Program-made: the position numbers and the translations under genes
Notes under the pieces: model-generated
What the model was told of the DNA's origin: nothing
The model's input: the letters and a program-made list of their open reading frames with translations, nothing else
Database searches by the model: none
NCBI GenBank assembly: GCA_934351925.1
Contig: CAKRJT010000014.1
Span: forward strand, 1 to 64,000
Reading direction: 5' to 3'
Origin: an uncultured Lachnospiraceae bacterium
GTDB taxonomy: Bacteria; Bacillota; Clostridia; Lachnospirales; Lachnospiraceae
Length of the DNA: 64,000 nucleotides
Shown: one piece after another, positions 42,008-51,764 of the stretch
How positions within the stretch are numbered: the first letter of the stretch is position 1
Layout of the letters: the number at the start of each line of letters is the position of its first letter

Positions 42008-42177
42008 TTTCCATTTCCCCTTTTATGATATTCTTTATACCTGCATACACACAGTATCCTGTGTTCTATTGAAAACATTTTTATGCATAAAGATTCCTGT
42101 GTCAAAACATAATACGTTATACACTCATCAATTCGATTGCCATATTCTGACACATGAAGCCTATAAATAAAATAACA

Positions 42178-42205
42178 GGCAGGGAGCCAGATATCACTCC
42201 CTGCC
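42178..42205 (-). terminator. Terminator after transketolase gene
   Basis: On the minus strand GGCAGGGAG, a 10-base loop, CTCCCTGCC, then TGTTATTTTATTT. A perfect 9-bp stem about 50 bases past the stop at 42256. The remaining 42008-42177 stretch shows no supported gene. Confidence 0.75.
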
Positions 42206-42255
42206 ATAATTATACTCATATAATTTCCATTTGAAAATCAAAAAATTCTTAAATT

Positions 42256-44241
42256 TCAGAGTCCCTTAACAGTCCTGACAACATTCTCAACCGTGAAACC
42301 GAACTCCTTGAAGAGTGTAGCCGCAGGAGCACTTGCGCCGAAGCCGTGCATTGTGACATAAGCTCCGTCAAGTCCCACATACCTGCCCCAGCCGAAGTCA
42401 GACAATGCCTCGATGGCAACTCTCTTTCTCACGCTCTTAGGAAGTACGGACTCCTTGTACTCATCGCTCTGCTGCTCGAACACATCCATAGAAGGCATGG
42501 ATACAACTCTTACATCAATGCCATCCTTAATAAGCTCTGCCTTGGCATCTACAGCAAGTGATACCTCGGAACCCGAAGCGATAAGAATAGCATCAGGTAC
42601 GTTCTTCGCAGAGTCAGCAATGACATAGGCACCCTTTAAAGCTTCCTTGGAAGAACCCGCTATCTGAGGCAGATTCTGTCTTGTGAGAACAAGTGCTGTA
42701 GGGGTCTTCTTGGAGGTCACTGCATAAGCCCACGCTGCTGCCGTCTCCGTCGCATCACAAGGTCTGTATACCGTGAAGTTAGGAAGTGAGCGCAGCATCG
42801 CAAGCTGCTCGATAGGCTCATGTGTAGGTCCGTCCTCGCCGACACCGATGCTGTCATGTGTGAGCACGAAGGTGAGAGGCACTCCCATGATGGCTGAGAG
42901 TCTCGCCATAGGCTTAACATAATCGCTGAACACGAAGAAGGTTGACACGAAAGCGTGAAGTCCACCGTGAAGCATCATGCCGTTGCCGATAGCAGTCATC
43001 GCGAGCTCTCTTACGCCGAAGTGCATATTTCTTCCTGCATAATTGTCCTTGGAGAAATCTCCCATGTCGGACATGTATGTCTTAGTTGAAGGCGCAAGGT
43101 CTGCGGAACCGCCCATAAGGTTAGGAAGCATATTCTTAAGCTTGTTAATCTGTACCCCTGAGAGGTTACGGGTAGCCTGAGGCTTGTCCTCGTAGCTCCA
43201 GAAGTTCTCATCGGTAAGAACCTTCTCTGCGGCGTTCTCGTCAAAATACTCGTCCCAGAGCTTCTTCATCTGCGGATATGCCTCGCAGTAATCGGCAAAA
43301 AGCTTGTTCCAAGCTGCCTCAGCCTCGGCACCCTTCTTGGCCTTCTCCTTGTAATTAGCGTAAACCTCATCAGGCACATAGAAAGGCTCCTGTGATGGCC
43401 AGCCAAGGTTCTCCTTGAGAGCCGTCACATTGTCAGCTCCGAGAGGCTCACCGTGAGCGGAAGCCTTGCCCTCCTTTGCAGGACAGCCGTAACCAATTTT
43501 GGTCTTGACCGTAATCATTGTAGGTCTTGTCTTGTCAGCCTTAGCCTCCTCGATAGCCTTTCCGATCTCTTCTATATTATTGCCGTCCTCGACAACGAGT
43601 GTCTGGAAGCCAAATGCCTCGAAACGCTTCTTCACGTCCTCGGTAAATGCTATGTCCGTACCGCCCTCTATGGAAATCTTGTTGGAGTCATAGAGCACGA
43701 TGAGCTTGCTAAGTCCAAGTGTTCCCGCAAGTGAGAATGCCTCGGAGGAAATTCCCTCCATCATACAGCCGTCACCGCCGAGAACATAAGTATAATGATC
43801 AACAACCTGGTAATTCTCCTTGTTAAATACAGCGGCAAGATGTGCCTCAGCAACTGCCATGCCTACAGCCATACCCATACCTGCTCCAAGAGGGCCCGTT
43901 GTAGCCTCAACACCTACTGTATGACCATACTCAGGGTGTCCCGGTGTGAGTGAACCCCACTGGCGGAACTGGGCAAGATCTTCCTTAGTAAGTCCATATC
44001 CAAAGAGATGGAGAAGTGAGTATAGAAGAGTAGAACCATGTCCACCTGATAATATAAATCTGTCCCTGTTGAACCACTTAGGATCCGCCGGATTGTGGTT
44101 CATGTGGTTAGCCCAGAGCTCGTAAGCCATGGCTGCCGAGCCGAGAGGAAGTCCCGGGTGTCCTGAATTAGCCTTCTGAACTGCGTCAGCCGCAAGCACA
44201 CGAATGGCATTAACGGACATGTTTTCTATATTGTCGCGCAT
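42256..44241 (-). CDS. tkt: Transketolase
   Basis: A 661-residue thiamine-diphosphate enzyme of the non-oxidative pentose phosphate pathway, of full family length. The N-terminal substrate block is VQKANSGHPGLPLGSAAMAYELW. The ThDP-binding motif is VLGGDGCMMEGISSEAFSLAGTLGLSKLIVLYDSNKISIEG (about 153-193). The pyrimidine-binding domain has GVRELAMTAIGNGMMLHGG, and the C-terminal part has THDSIGVGEDGPTHEPIEQLAMLRSLPN with the catalytic His residues. AAAAGGAGA precedes the ATG. The transaldolase gene lies 85 bases upstream on the same strand, so the two are probably cotranscribed. Confidence 0.97.
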   Translation of the reverse strand: MRDNIENMSVNAIRVLAADAVQKANSGHPGLPLGSAAMAYELWANHMNHNPADPKWFNRDRFILSGGHGSTLLYSLLHLFGYGLTKEDLAQFRQWGSLTPGHPEYGHTVGVEATTGPLGAGMGMAVGMAVAEAHLAAVFNKENYQVVDHYTYVLGGDGCMMEGISSEAFSLAGTLGLSKLIVLYDSNKISIEGGTDIAFTEDVKKRFEAFGFQTLVVEDGNNIEEIGKAIEEAKADKTRPTMITVKTKIGYGCPAKEGKASAHGEPLGADNVTALKENLGWPSQEPFYVPDEVYANYKEKAKKGAEAEAAWNKLFADYCEAYPQMKKLWDEYFDENAAEKVLTDENFWSYEDKPQATRNLSGVQINKLKNMLPNLMGGSADLAPSTKTYMSDMGDFSKDNYAGRNMHFGVRELAMTAIGNGMMLHGGLHAFVSTFFVFSDYVKPMARLSAIMGVPLTFVLTHDSIGVGEDGPTHEPIEQLAMLRSLPNFTVYRPCDATETAAAWAYAVTSKKTPTALVLTRQNLPQIAGSSKEALKGAYVIADSAKNVPDAILIASGSEVSLAVDAKAELIKDGIDVRVVSMPSMDVFEQQSDEYKESVLPKSVRKRVAIEALSDFGWGRYVGLDGAYVTMHGFGASAPAATLFKEFGFTVENVVRTVKGL

Positions 44242-44326
44242 AAGTGAAACTCTCCTTTTAATTTAAAATTTAAAATATCTCTAATTCAAAAATAACTTTT
44301 GTGGAATATAACGCAGTCAACCGCTG

Positions 44327-44989
44327 CTAGTTCTGCTTTCCGAATACAGCCTCATAGTCCTTAACGAACTTGTCAATACCTGCTGTTGTGAGCGGGTGCT
44401 TGGTCATCTGCTCGATTACTGAATATGGAACCGTAGCGATGTCTGCGCCTGCAAGTGCACAATCCGTTACATGGATTGGGTTACGAACACTCGCTGCGAT
44501 AATCTCTGTCTCAATCTCAGGGTAGTTCATGAAAATATCCGAGATGGTACGAATAAGTTCAATGCCCGGCTGTGAGATATCGTCAAGTCTGCCAAGGAAC
44601 GGAGATACATAAGCCGCGCCAGCTCTCGCAGCAAGAAGTGCCTGATTAGCTGAAAAGATAAGCGTCACGTTCACCTTAATGCCCTCAGATGCAAGCACCT
44701 TGGTAGCCTTGAGTCCCTCTACCGTCATAGGAATTTTTACAACCATGTTCGGGTGGATAGCTGCAATCTCTCTTCCTTCCTTAATCATGCCCTCAGCATC
44801 CTGAGTTGTAGCCTTAACCTCGCCGCTTATCGGTCCGTCAACGATTGATGCTATTTCTTTAATAACCTCGTTAAAGTCTCTTCCCTCTTTCGCAATCAAA
44901 GATGGGTTCGTTGTAACACCACAAATAACCCCCATGTCATTTGCTTTCTTAATGTCCTCAACCTTCGCTGTGTCAATAAAGAATTTCAT
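44327..44989 (-). CDS. tal: Small transaldolase / fructose-6-phosphate aldolase-type
   Basis: A 220-residue class I aldolase of the TalC/FSA subfamily, a TIM barrel. It begins MKFFIDTAKVEDIKKANDMG and continues GVTTNPSLIAKEGRDF. The Schiff-base Lys is in NMVVKIPMTVEGL (about 80-92). Then come GIKVNVTLIFSANQALLAARAGAAYVSPFLGRLDD and IIAASVRNPIHVTDCALAGADIATVP. ATG 44989 has GAGAGG just upstream; the longer open frame is unsupported. Its position beside transketolase argues for transaldolase activity rather than pure F6P aldolase. It has a strong promoter at 45100-45128. Confidence 0.93.
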   Translation of the reverse strand: MKFFIDTAKVEDIKKANDMGVICGVTTNPSLIAKEGRDFNEVIKEIASIVDGPISGEVKATTQDAEGMIKEGREIAAIHPNMVVKIPMTVEGLKATKVLASEGIKVNVTLIFSANQALLAARAGAAYVSPFLGRLDDISQPGIELIRTISDIFMNYPEIETEIIAASVRNPIHVTDCALAGADIATVPYSVIEQMTKHPLTTAGIDKFVKDYEAVFGKQN

Positions 44990-45099
44990 AATACCTCTCC
45001 TGTCTGCTCTCGCTTTTGATATTATTGAATGTCCGGAGCATTGAACACCGGCCCCGAATATTTTGTAAAACAACTGTCTAAATTGTTTCACCTACAGTC

Positions 45100-45128
45100 A
45101 TTTTAAAGCCATACCGCCATATTGTCAA
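45100..45128 (-). promoter_or_regulatory. Sigma-A-type promoter of tal-tkt
   Basis: TTGACA (45128-45123), 17-base spacer, TAAAAT (45105-45100) on the minus strand. The leader to ATG 44989 is about 105 bases. Confidence 0.7.
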
Positions 45129-45269
45129 AGCATTTTTGTTTAAATTATGCCCATCTGTTGCTCATTTTACTGCCAAAAACAATAATAAATTACATTGCAG
45201 AGATTTTTTACTTGTTTTGACTTAATTATGGTATTTTATAACTTTTTTTGCAAAATTTTCAAAATATTG

Positions 45270-45298
45270 TTTCCATTTTTTAACAAAAATGCTATCCT
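45270..45298 (+). promoter_or_regulatory. Possible promoter of third chemoreceptor
   Basis: TTTCCA (45270-45275), 17-base spacer, TATCCT (45293-45298). It is weaker than the other promoters in the window. Confidence 0.4.
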
Positions 45299-45385
45299 AA
45301 TGACAGGGTGTTACAAAAAATATTTCAAGCCGTGTAAATCCGACTTGGCACGATTTATTTATTGCGAAAGGAATGGTATTCTTAA

Positions 45386-47101
45386 ATGGAAGACAGAAAA
45401 AAACCAAATAACAGTCAGCGTATTCACACCAGACTGCGAAAAAAATTCAACCTTATCACCAACATTACGAGCATATCCATTGTGCTTGCCATCATTTTAA
45501 TTGTATTTACCAGCGTACAGTTCAACCACTCTCTGAAGTCCTATGGCTTTATTCAGGGTGACATCGGCAAGGCGATGACTGTCTTCGCTGATTCAAGAAG
45601 TGCCCTGCGCGCTGTTATCGGTTATCTGGATGCCGGTTCAATCAGTGAACAGCAGGAAATTTATTTCGATAAAAGAGATAGCTTTACTGCCTATTTCAAT
45701 TCTATAACAGAGCAGTGCAATTATTCCGAAGCAAAAAAGCTATGTGACAATATAAGCAGTGTCATAGATGATTACTGGTCACTGTCCGACGAGATTATAA
45801 AGCAGGGGGCAACCTCAGATGTAAACGCAAGCAACAATGCACAGCGTCTTGAGATAAACGAGCTTACTCCCGAATACGATACCATCTATGGCTATATGAA
45901 GCAGCTCATGGACTGCTATGTTACCAAGGGCAATGCAAACAAACGCCAGCTCAATATTATAGAATTTGTATGCATCGCAGTAATATTACTCCTCATAGCT
46001 GCCACAAGATTACAGTCAAACAAGGTCAGCAATAAGTTTGCCAATGAAATTGAAGCCACTCTTGCAGATACTGCCAAGCGTCTTAAGCTGCTTGCCGAGG
46101 GCGACCTGGACAGTCCATTCCCTGAGAGTAACTACGATGACGAGATTGCAGAGATGTTAACCGATTCAAAATACATGGCTGAAGAGCTCAACACACTCAT
46201 ATCCGATATCGGATATGTGCTCGGAGAGATGGCTGATGGCAACTTCATAGCGACCTCAGGCTGCCATGACAAGTATATCGGTAAGTTTTCCATCATGCTC
46301 ACCTCCATGCAGAAGCTCAAGCACCAGATGATAGCAACGCTCACACAGGTAGATGAGGCTTCCAGACAGGTAGCCGCCGGCTCCGACAACCTTGCGCAGT
46401 CCGCACAATCCCTTGCAGAGGGTGCCACAGAGCAGGCAGGAGCTATTGAAGAGCTCACCTCGACTATCACCAATATCACTGAGGAGGTCGATAAATCAGC
46501 CAAGAATCTTGAGGATGCCCATAAGCAGGCGGTTGCTTATGCCAGACAGGCTGATGACAGCAGGGTTCAGATGCAGAAGCTGTCCGAGGCTATGATCCGC
46601 ATAACAGAGACTTCAAGAAAGATTGAGAATATCACAGCCAACATAGAGGGCATCGCAAGCCAGACCAACCTTCTCTCACTCAACGCTTCAATCGAGGCAG
46701 CAAGAGCAGGGGACGCAGGTCGTGGTTTTGCCGTGGTCGCAGATGAGATCCGCCAGCTTGCCGAGCAGAGCGCCAAGTCCGCTGTGGATACACGCGAGCT
46801 TATAGAGGGTGCTCTCAAGGAGATTGATGACGGCAACCATGCTGCACGCAGTGCAGCGGAAGCCCTCACCTCCGTAATAGACGGAATCCAGTCCATCGCA
46901 GAGACATCAAGAGCGCTGAGCGAAGCTTCGGACACTCAGTCAAAGGCTATGAATGAGGCAAACGAAGGTGTCAACCAGATTGCAGAGGTTGTCCAGTCCA
47001 ACTCCTCGGCAGCGCAGGAGACATCCGCCACAAGCGAAGAGCTGTCGGCTCAGGCGGATACCTTGCAGCAGCTTGTCGGGAAATTCGTGTTGAAGAAATA
47101 G
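45386..47101 (+). CDS. Methyl-accepting chemotaxis protein with short helical sensor
   Basis: A 571-residue chemoreceptor. TM1 is at about 28-50 (ITSISIVLAIILIVFTSV), followed by a helical extracytoplasmic region of about 140 residues and TM2 at about 193-212 (NIIEFVCIAVILLLIAAT). HAMP follows, then the signalling domain. The tip is GIASQTNLLSLNASIEAARAGDAGRGFAVVADEIRQLAEQSAKSA (about 420-465). It ends EETSATSEELSAQADTLQQLVGKFVLKK with no CheR pentapeptide. Its closest relative in the window is the 23.5-kb chemoreceptor. The ribosome site is weak (AAAGGAA about 12 bases upstream). Confidence 0.92.
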   Translation: MEDRKKPNNSQRIHTRLRKKFNLITNITSISIVLAIILIVFTSVQFNHSLKSYGFIQGDIGKAMTVFADSRSALRAVIGYLDAGSISEQQEIYFDKRDSFTAYFNSITEQCNYSEAKKLCDNISSVIDDYWSLSDEIIKQGATSDVNASNNAQRLEINELTPEYDTIYGYMKQLMDCYVTKGNANKRQLNIIEFVCIAVILLLIAATRLQSNKVSNKFANEIEATLADTAKRLKLLAEGDLDSPFPESNYDDEIAEMLTDSKYMAEELNTLISDIGYVLGEMADGNFIATSGCHDKYIGKFSIMLTSMQKLKHQMIATLTQVDEASRQVAAGSDNLAQSAQSLAEGATEQAGAIEELTSTITNITEEVDKSAKNLEDAHKQAVAYARQADDSRVQMQKLSEAMIRITETSRKIENITANIEGIASQTNLLSLNASIEAARAGDAGRGFAVVADEIRQLAEQSAKSAVDTRELIEGALKEIDDGNHAARSAAEALTSVIDGIQSIAETSRALSEASDTQSKAMNEANEGVNQIAEVVQSNSSAAQETSATSEELSAQADTLQQLVGKFVLKK

Positions 47102-47135
47102 TGCGGTATGACGAAGTAAAATCTGTAAAGAATAA

Positions 47136-47178
47136 ATGAGAAAAACCCCACAAGCTGCGATTTTGTGGGGGTTTTCTC
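47136..47178. terminator. Bidirectional terminator between chemoreceptor and MATE gene
   Basis: GAGAAAAACCCCACAA, a 9-base loop, TTGTGGGGGTTTTCTC. The stem is 14-15 bp with T-runs on both strands, and serves both convergent genes. Confidence 0.85.
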
Positions 47179-47250
47179 ATTTTTATTAAAAAAATTCAAT
47201 TATATAATAAATTATTCACTGCAACAATCAACAACTAGAGCTTCCACCAT

Positions 47251-48606
47251 TTACAGCACCTTTATATGCTCCTTATACACTCTCATAAAATATATGAACT
47301 CCGCAATCGCCGTGAGCGTCCACGAACATATATACAATATGTAAAGTGACGGAACCGTCTTAAAGTACGCAAATATCGTGTATATCCATATCACTCTGAA
47401 CACGCATGAGCCCATTATTACTATGTAGGTTGGAACAACCGTCTTTCCAAGACCTCTTGAAGCTGCTATTGTACAGTCCATAAAGGCTGAGAAGCCGTAG
47501 GATATGCTCATAATGTTAAGACGCAGCATACCCGCGTCTATAACTGCGGCATCCTTGGTAAAAAGTGACAGGAACGGACGCCCCAATATGTTGAGCGTGA
47601 TTCCCATTACCATTCCGATTCCGAAGGAATAGGCAAGGCTTATGATGTAGCTGTTGCGCACTCTCTTTTTGTTTCTTGCTCCATAGTTCTGCCCCATGAA
47701 GCTTGCGCAGGCTGTGTAGAATGCCGCCATGACATCATATACAAGCGCGTCCGCGTTGGTTGCCGCCGAATTTCCTTCGACAATGACCGCATTAAAGGAA
47801 TTGACGCCGACCTGAACAAAAAGGTTGGCAAACTGGAATACCGCGTTCTGTATTCCCGCTGGAAAGCCCAGCTTGAAAAGATCCTTTGCCTTGTCCGGAT
47901 AGAGCTTAAGATACTTTGGTGAGAAACGTATTCTCTCATCCGCCTTCATAAGCGCTATCATTATGAGCACCGCAGATATATACTGCGACGTGACGCTGGC
48001 GATGGCAACCCCCGCAACCGAAAGCCTGCACACTATGACAAAAAACAGATTGAGCAGAATATTCACAACACCCGAAAATGCCAGTATATACACAGGCTTC
48101 CTGGTATCTCCGACAGCCGAAAATACCGCATTACCGAAATTGTATATTCCAAGTGCAGGCATTCCAAGAAAATATATTCTAAGATACCGTGCGGCTCCGT
48201 CTATAAGCTCTTCCTTGGTCTTCATAACTTCCAGTATAAGCTTTGAGAACACCTGTCCGAACAGAAGCAGTATCACACCCATGAGCGCGCACATCCACGC
48301 AGCCGAATGTACAACCTCACGCACATCCTTGTCCTTCTTAGCGCCTATATACTGCGCCGTCATTACATTCACACCGCCCGACACACCTATCAGGAATGTG
48401 GTAAACAGCGTTACCAGCGTGGTTGTCGACCCAACACTTCCCAGCGCATGTGAGCCGGCAAACTGCCCGACCACCGCGATATCCGACATATTAAAGAGCA
48501 CCTGCAATAGGTTAGACAGTACAAGCGGTATACTGAATACCAGAATCTGCTTTGCCAAAGGCCCGCTCGTCAAATCCCTGCTCACCTTTTTCACTTCACT
48601 GCTCAT
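47251..48606 (-). CDS. MATE-family efflux transporter
   Basis: A 451-residue transporter with 12 predicted membrane helices. Family marks are GPLAKQILVFSIPLVLSNLLQVLFNMSDIAVVGQFAG at the N-terminus, SGGVNVMTAQYIGAKKDKDVREVVHSAAWM, LRIYFLGMPALGIYNFGNAVFSAVGDTRKPVYI (a characteristic MATE loop), GFPAGIQNAVFQFANLFVQVGVNSF, and the second-half GQNYGARNKKRVRNSYIISLAYSFG. It exports drugs or metabolites using sodium or proton gradients. GGGAG precedes the ATG. No regulator is adjacent; it ends at a shared terminator. Confidence 0.92.
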   Translation of the reverse strand: MSSEVKKVSRDLTSGPLAKQILVFSIPLVLSNLLQVLFNMSDIAVVGQFAGSHALGSVGSTTTLVTLFTTFLIGVSGGVNVMTAQYIGAKKDKDVREVVHSAAWMCALMGVILLLFGQVFSKLILEVMKTKEELIDGAARYLRIYFLGMPALGIYNFGNAVFSAVGDTRKPVYILAFSGVVNILLNLFFVIVCRLSVAGVAIASVTSQYISAVLIMIALMKADERIRFSPKYLKLYPDKAKDLFKLGFPAGIQNAVFQFANLFVQVGVNSFNAVIVEGNSAATNADALVYDVMAAFYTACASFMGQNYGARNKKRVRNSYIISLAYSFGIGMVMGITLNILGRPFLSLFTKDAAVIDAGMLRLNIMSISYGFSAFMDCTIAASRGLGKTVVPTYIVIMGSCVFRVIWIYTIFAYFKTVPSLYILYICSWTLTAIAEFIYFMRVYKEHIKVL

Positions 48607-48711
48607 TTCCCGAATTTCTCCCTTTACATAAAATGTACACGGTCAAAGCCGCCGAGAACCCAGTATAGTTTATCCATGAAGAAAATACAATAGACATAAG
48701 CTCATATTTTG

Positions 48712-50934
48712 CTAATTCTTTTCCTCAAGGTATATCTGTACCCTGTCCTGAATAATAGCCGCCGTATCCTCGGCGCTGCGGCTTCCGGCAAAGAAAGCCT
48801 GTGCCTCCTCAAGTACAATGTCCTTGATAGTGGTGTTGTATCTGTAGCTTAATTTCGCTCCGTCCACAAGCTCACGCAGCTCGTCCGCCTCAGCCTCCGT
48901 CATCGCATGCAGAGCTACATCCACATTATTCCCTATATAAGCCGACCCGTTCTCGCTCGAGTGCATCTTCTCAGCAAGCAGATTTTCAAAGCTGGCCTTC
49001 ATAACAGGAAATTTATAGCCGCTTCGCTGGTACTCATCTTCAAACAGACTCTTTATAAACGACCACGCGGCATCGCGGTGCTCTGACTTGGCGCTGAGAG
49101 CCCACATATAGCTGCACTCTATTCCGCTGCTGTTCCCCTCTGCCGAAGGATATCCGACATAGGATATATCCTCGCCGAAATATTTTGGCATAATCTGCGT
49201 ATCATACCAGAATAATATATTTTTATCATAGAGAAGTGCCTTTTCATTGGTCAGGACCTCTCCCGTCTCAATGCTGCTGTCATAATTCTCAGGTGCAGCT
49301 TTCGCCAGCTCAAGAAGCTTCACAAACTGCTCCGAGTCGAAACTGCACTCCGCCTTATCCTTGTCATAGAATACGTCCATTGAAAATCCTAAAAAGCTGT
49401 TCAGTATGCCCTCACGGGTACTGTTCGGAAACAATGCCGCGTCAGGGTGCTCCATCGCCAGGTCATATATCGCATCGAAATCCCAGGTCTCATATTTGTC
49501 CAAAAGTGATTTTTTACCAACAATGGTGTCAACCCTGAAATCCGCCGTCACCTTATACAGTCTGCCGTCGTTTTCCATCGCCTTCAGCACACTCTGTATG
49601 AAATCGTCACGGCTTATCTCATCGTCCGCATCGATAAGCTCATACATATCAACAAGAGCCCCCTTGTCACCAAGGTTATCCAGATCCATATATCCTGCCC
49701 ACGCGAAGAAAATATCAACGCCCGCTCCCGTCACAAGGTCATTGTTAAAATTCTGCAGTGCAAGATCATATATCTCCGTTCTCTCATCGGTATTGTAGTC
49801 CATATCCGAGTATGCCTTGATTGTTATATAGTAATCAGGATTGTACTTGTTAAATTTCATAATAGGTTCACGTTCATTATATGCGGGTTCATCGATACAT
49901 GCGAGAATAAGCTCCGTTCTCCCTGCTGCCCCCGGCTCCGCCTCGGCAAGCCTTACAAGCTCAAGCTCCTTGTAATCTGCATTCTCCTCCCGCATTGACG
50001 CAGTGGAAGCATTCGTCACATTGATAATTCCCGGATTATTCCCTGACAGCATGCCAATTCCTGTGCTCCACTGCTCAACTGCAATTCCGTAATCACTCAT
50101 GCAGAACACCTCATCACAGGTCTGCGTATCCGCATTATACCTTTCCAGATAACTTCTCGTGAGAATGAAAAACTGATTGTCCTCCAGCGGATATATATCA
50201 TATATAATACTGCCACTCTTGTTCGGGACATTTTCAAGCTGTCCACCGATAACGCCGCCCCTTATATCCACGGGACATATGGCATTTTTGTACTCCATGT
50301 CACGGCATAAGACATACCATTGTCCTGAGCCTGTCACAAACACTTTGTCTATTTTGTTCATATTTCCCGGACATTCTGCCTTTGCGCGCTGCACTCCCGA
50401 CGAGTCAAGCAGGTACAATATGTTGGAGGCTACCAGTCCGATATTCCCTTCGGCGTCCATGGTCATGCTGTCGAATGAGTAAAAGCTGCCCTGCGACAAA
50501 AGCTCATTGACAAAAGCCGCCACGTCAATCTCACCCGTGACCTCAAAATTCTCATCATACACAATCAGCTTTTTGTCTGTATAGCTCACATAACCGTCCT
50601 GTGTTCTGTCATACTGCGCCGTTCCCCCCAAGCCCCTGACTTCCTTTTCCCCGGTTACAAGATTTAATGTGTTCAGATTGTCCCTTATGCTTCCCTGTCC
50701 CACATACGACCTAGAAATCATGTACAGCATATCGCCATTCATATACATGCCGTACAAGCTCGGAAACGTCTCACCCTTGGTGTCTATGGTGTATTCATAC
50801 TGCGTGAATTCCGGTGCATACACAATCTCACTCTGTGCCTGCGTGCTGCTGTCTGCACTATCCTTCTTACCACAGCCTGCAAGCCCCATCACCATCATAC
50901 ATAAAAATAAAATAAATAGCTGCCGTCTTTTCAC
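48712..50934 (-). CDS. Lipoprotein fusing a propeller-like region to an extracellular solute-binding domain
   Basis: A 740-residue lipoprotein: GTG start with GGGGAG upstream, signal MKRRQLFILFLCMMVMGLAG and lipobox LAGC. Residues about 45-330 have repeated blade-like segments (LYGMYMNGDMLYMISRSYVG, MDAEGNIGLVASNILYLLDSSG, VFVTGSGQWYVLCRDMEYK, YPLEDNQFFILTRSYLERYN), which read as a beta-propeller. Residues about 345-740 match family 1 extracellular solute-binding proteins (ELILACIDEPAYNEREPIMKFNKYNPDYYITIKAYSD...DIFFAWAGYMDLDNLGDKGALVDMYELIDAD...MWALSAKSEHRDAAWSFIKSLF). No permease genes are adjacent, so it is an orphan binding protein or a sensor. Confidence 0.8.
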   Translation of the reverse strand: MKRRQLFILFLCMMVMGLAGCGKKDSADSSTQAQSEIVYAPEFTQYEYTIDTKGETFPSLYGMYMNGDMLYMISRSYVGQGSIRDNLNTLNLVTGEKEVRGLGGTAQYDRTQDGYVSYTDKKLIVYDENFEVTGEIDVAAFVNELLSQGSFYSFDSMTMDAEGNIGLVASNILYLLDSSGVQRAKAECPGNMNKIDKVFVTGSGQWYVLCRDMEYKNAICPVDIRGGVIGGQLENVPNKSGSIIYDIYPLEDNQFFILTRSYLERYNADTQTCDEVFCMSDYGIAVEQWSTGIGMLSGNNPGIINVTNASTASMREENADYKELELVRLAEAEPGAAGRTELILACIDEPAYNEREPIMKFNKYNPDYYITIKAYSDMDYNTDERTEIYDLALQNFNNDLVTGAGVDIFFAWAGYMDLDNLGDKGALVDMYELIDADDEISRDDFIQSVLKAMENDGRLYKVTADFRVDTIVGKKSLLDKYETWDFDAIYDLAMEHPDAALFPNSTREGILNSFLGFSMDVFYDKDKAECSFDSEQFVKLLELAKAAPENYDSSIETGEVLTNEKALLYDKNILFWYDTQIMPKYFGEDISYVGYPSAEGNSSGIECSYMWALSAKSEHRDAAWSFIKSLFEDEYQRSGYKFPVMKASFENLLAEKMHSSENGSAYIGNNVDVALHAMTEAEADELRELVDGAKLSYRYNTTIKDIVLEEAQAFFAGSRSAEDTAAIIQDRVQIYLEEKN

Positions 50935-50965
50935 TGTTTATTATCTCCCCTTCGTATATTTTTGC

Positions 50966-51011
50966 AAAAAAGCGGATTTATAATGCCTGAACATTTCAAA
51001 ATCCGCCTTTT
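50966..51011 (-). terminator. Terminator after araD
   Basis: On the minus strand AGGCGGATTT, a loop of about 20 bases, AAATCCGCTTTTTT. It lies just past the araD stop at 51033, and closes the sugar operon before the solute-binding gene. Confidence 0.75.
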
Positions 51012-51032
51012 ACTTCCATATGAAACTATATT

Positions 51033-51737
51033 TTAGTGGTCCTCGTTTTCTCCCTGACCATAGTAGGCATTGGCTCCGTGTTTTCTGAAGTAATGCTTGT
51101 CGAGAAGGTGCTGTGGCACTCTCTGAACTCTTGGGTTGAGGGTCAAGGTGTTGTATGCCATCTCGGCAACAGCCTCAAGAACCACAGCATTGTATACCGC
51201 ACCCTTGGCGCTCTTGCCCCATGCAAACGGACCATGGTTCTTCACAACTATTCCCGGAACCGCGAGTGCATCGGTGTCTCCCACCGTCTCCACGATGACA
51301 TTTCCCGTGTTGAGCTCATAGGCCTCGTAGATTTCCTGTGCCGTCAGGTCTCTTGTGCATGGGATATCGCCGTAGAAATAATCTGCATGGGTTGTTCCGA
51401 ATGCCGGAATGTCCATTCCTGCCTGTGCAAAGGTCACTGCCCATTTAGAATGTGTATGTACCACGCCTCCAATCTCCGAGTACTGCTTGTAGAGCACAAG
51501 ATGTGTCGCCGTGTCCGAGGATGGCTTGTACTTACCGTCAACAACATTTCCGTCAAGGTCGATAACCACCATGTCATCAGGGGTCATCACCTCATAGTCC
51601 ACACCGCTCGGCTTGATTACCACGAGCCCGCTCTCGCGGTCAATGCCGCTTACGTTTCCCCATGTGTAGATTACAAGCCCTCTCTTTACGAGCTCCATAT
51701 TCGCCTCGTATACTTCCTTCTTTAACTGCTCAAGCAT
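51033..51737 (-). CDS. araD: L-ribulose-5-phosphate 4-epimerase
   Basis: A 234-residue class II aldolase-fold enzyme converting L-ribulose-5-P to D-xylulose-5-P. Marks are the N-terminal YTWGNVSGIDRESGLVVIKPSGVDYE, the phosphate-binding PSSDTATHLVLYKQY, zinc ligands in GGVVHTHSKWAVTFAQAG, and FGTTHADYFYGDIPCTRDLT, which contains the AraD-typical Asp/His pair. A third zinc His is in GIVVKNHGPFAWGKSA. GGAGG precedes the ATG. It is the last gene of an operon with a membrane glycosyltransferase-like protein and an FGGY kinase, and its product feeds transketolase. Confidence 0.95.
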   Translation of the reverse strand: MLEQLKKEVYEANMELVKRGLVIYTWGNVSGIDRESGLVVIKPSGVDYEVMTPDDMVVIDLDGNVVDGKYKPSSDTATHLVLYKQYSEIGGVVHTHSKWAVTFAQAGMDIPAFGTTHADYFYGDIPCTRDLTAQEIYEAYELNTGNVIVETVGDTDALAVPGIVVKNHGPFAWGKSAKGAVYNAVVLEAVAEMAYNTLTLNPRVQRVPQHLLDKHYFRKHGANAYYGQGENEDH

Positions 51738-51764
51738 AATATTTCCTCCTCCATTGAAATTATA

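Larger units (their letters stand above)
44990..45385. other. Intergenic region between divergent tal and third chemoreceptor
   Basis: 396 bases. It holds the tal promoter at 45100-45128 and a likely chemoreceptor promoter at 45270-45298. The stretch between them is AT-rich with no gene. Confidence 0.6.

Noticed and set aside
42004..42219. 71-codon open frame on the minus strand after transketolase
   Set aside because: It overlaps the transketolase terminator and has no ribosome site or family resemblance.
45195..45500. Open frame overlapping the start of the third chemoreceptor
   Set aside because: Out of frame with the chemoreceptor and includes its promoter region; the chemoreceptor frame is clearly the real gene.
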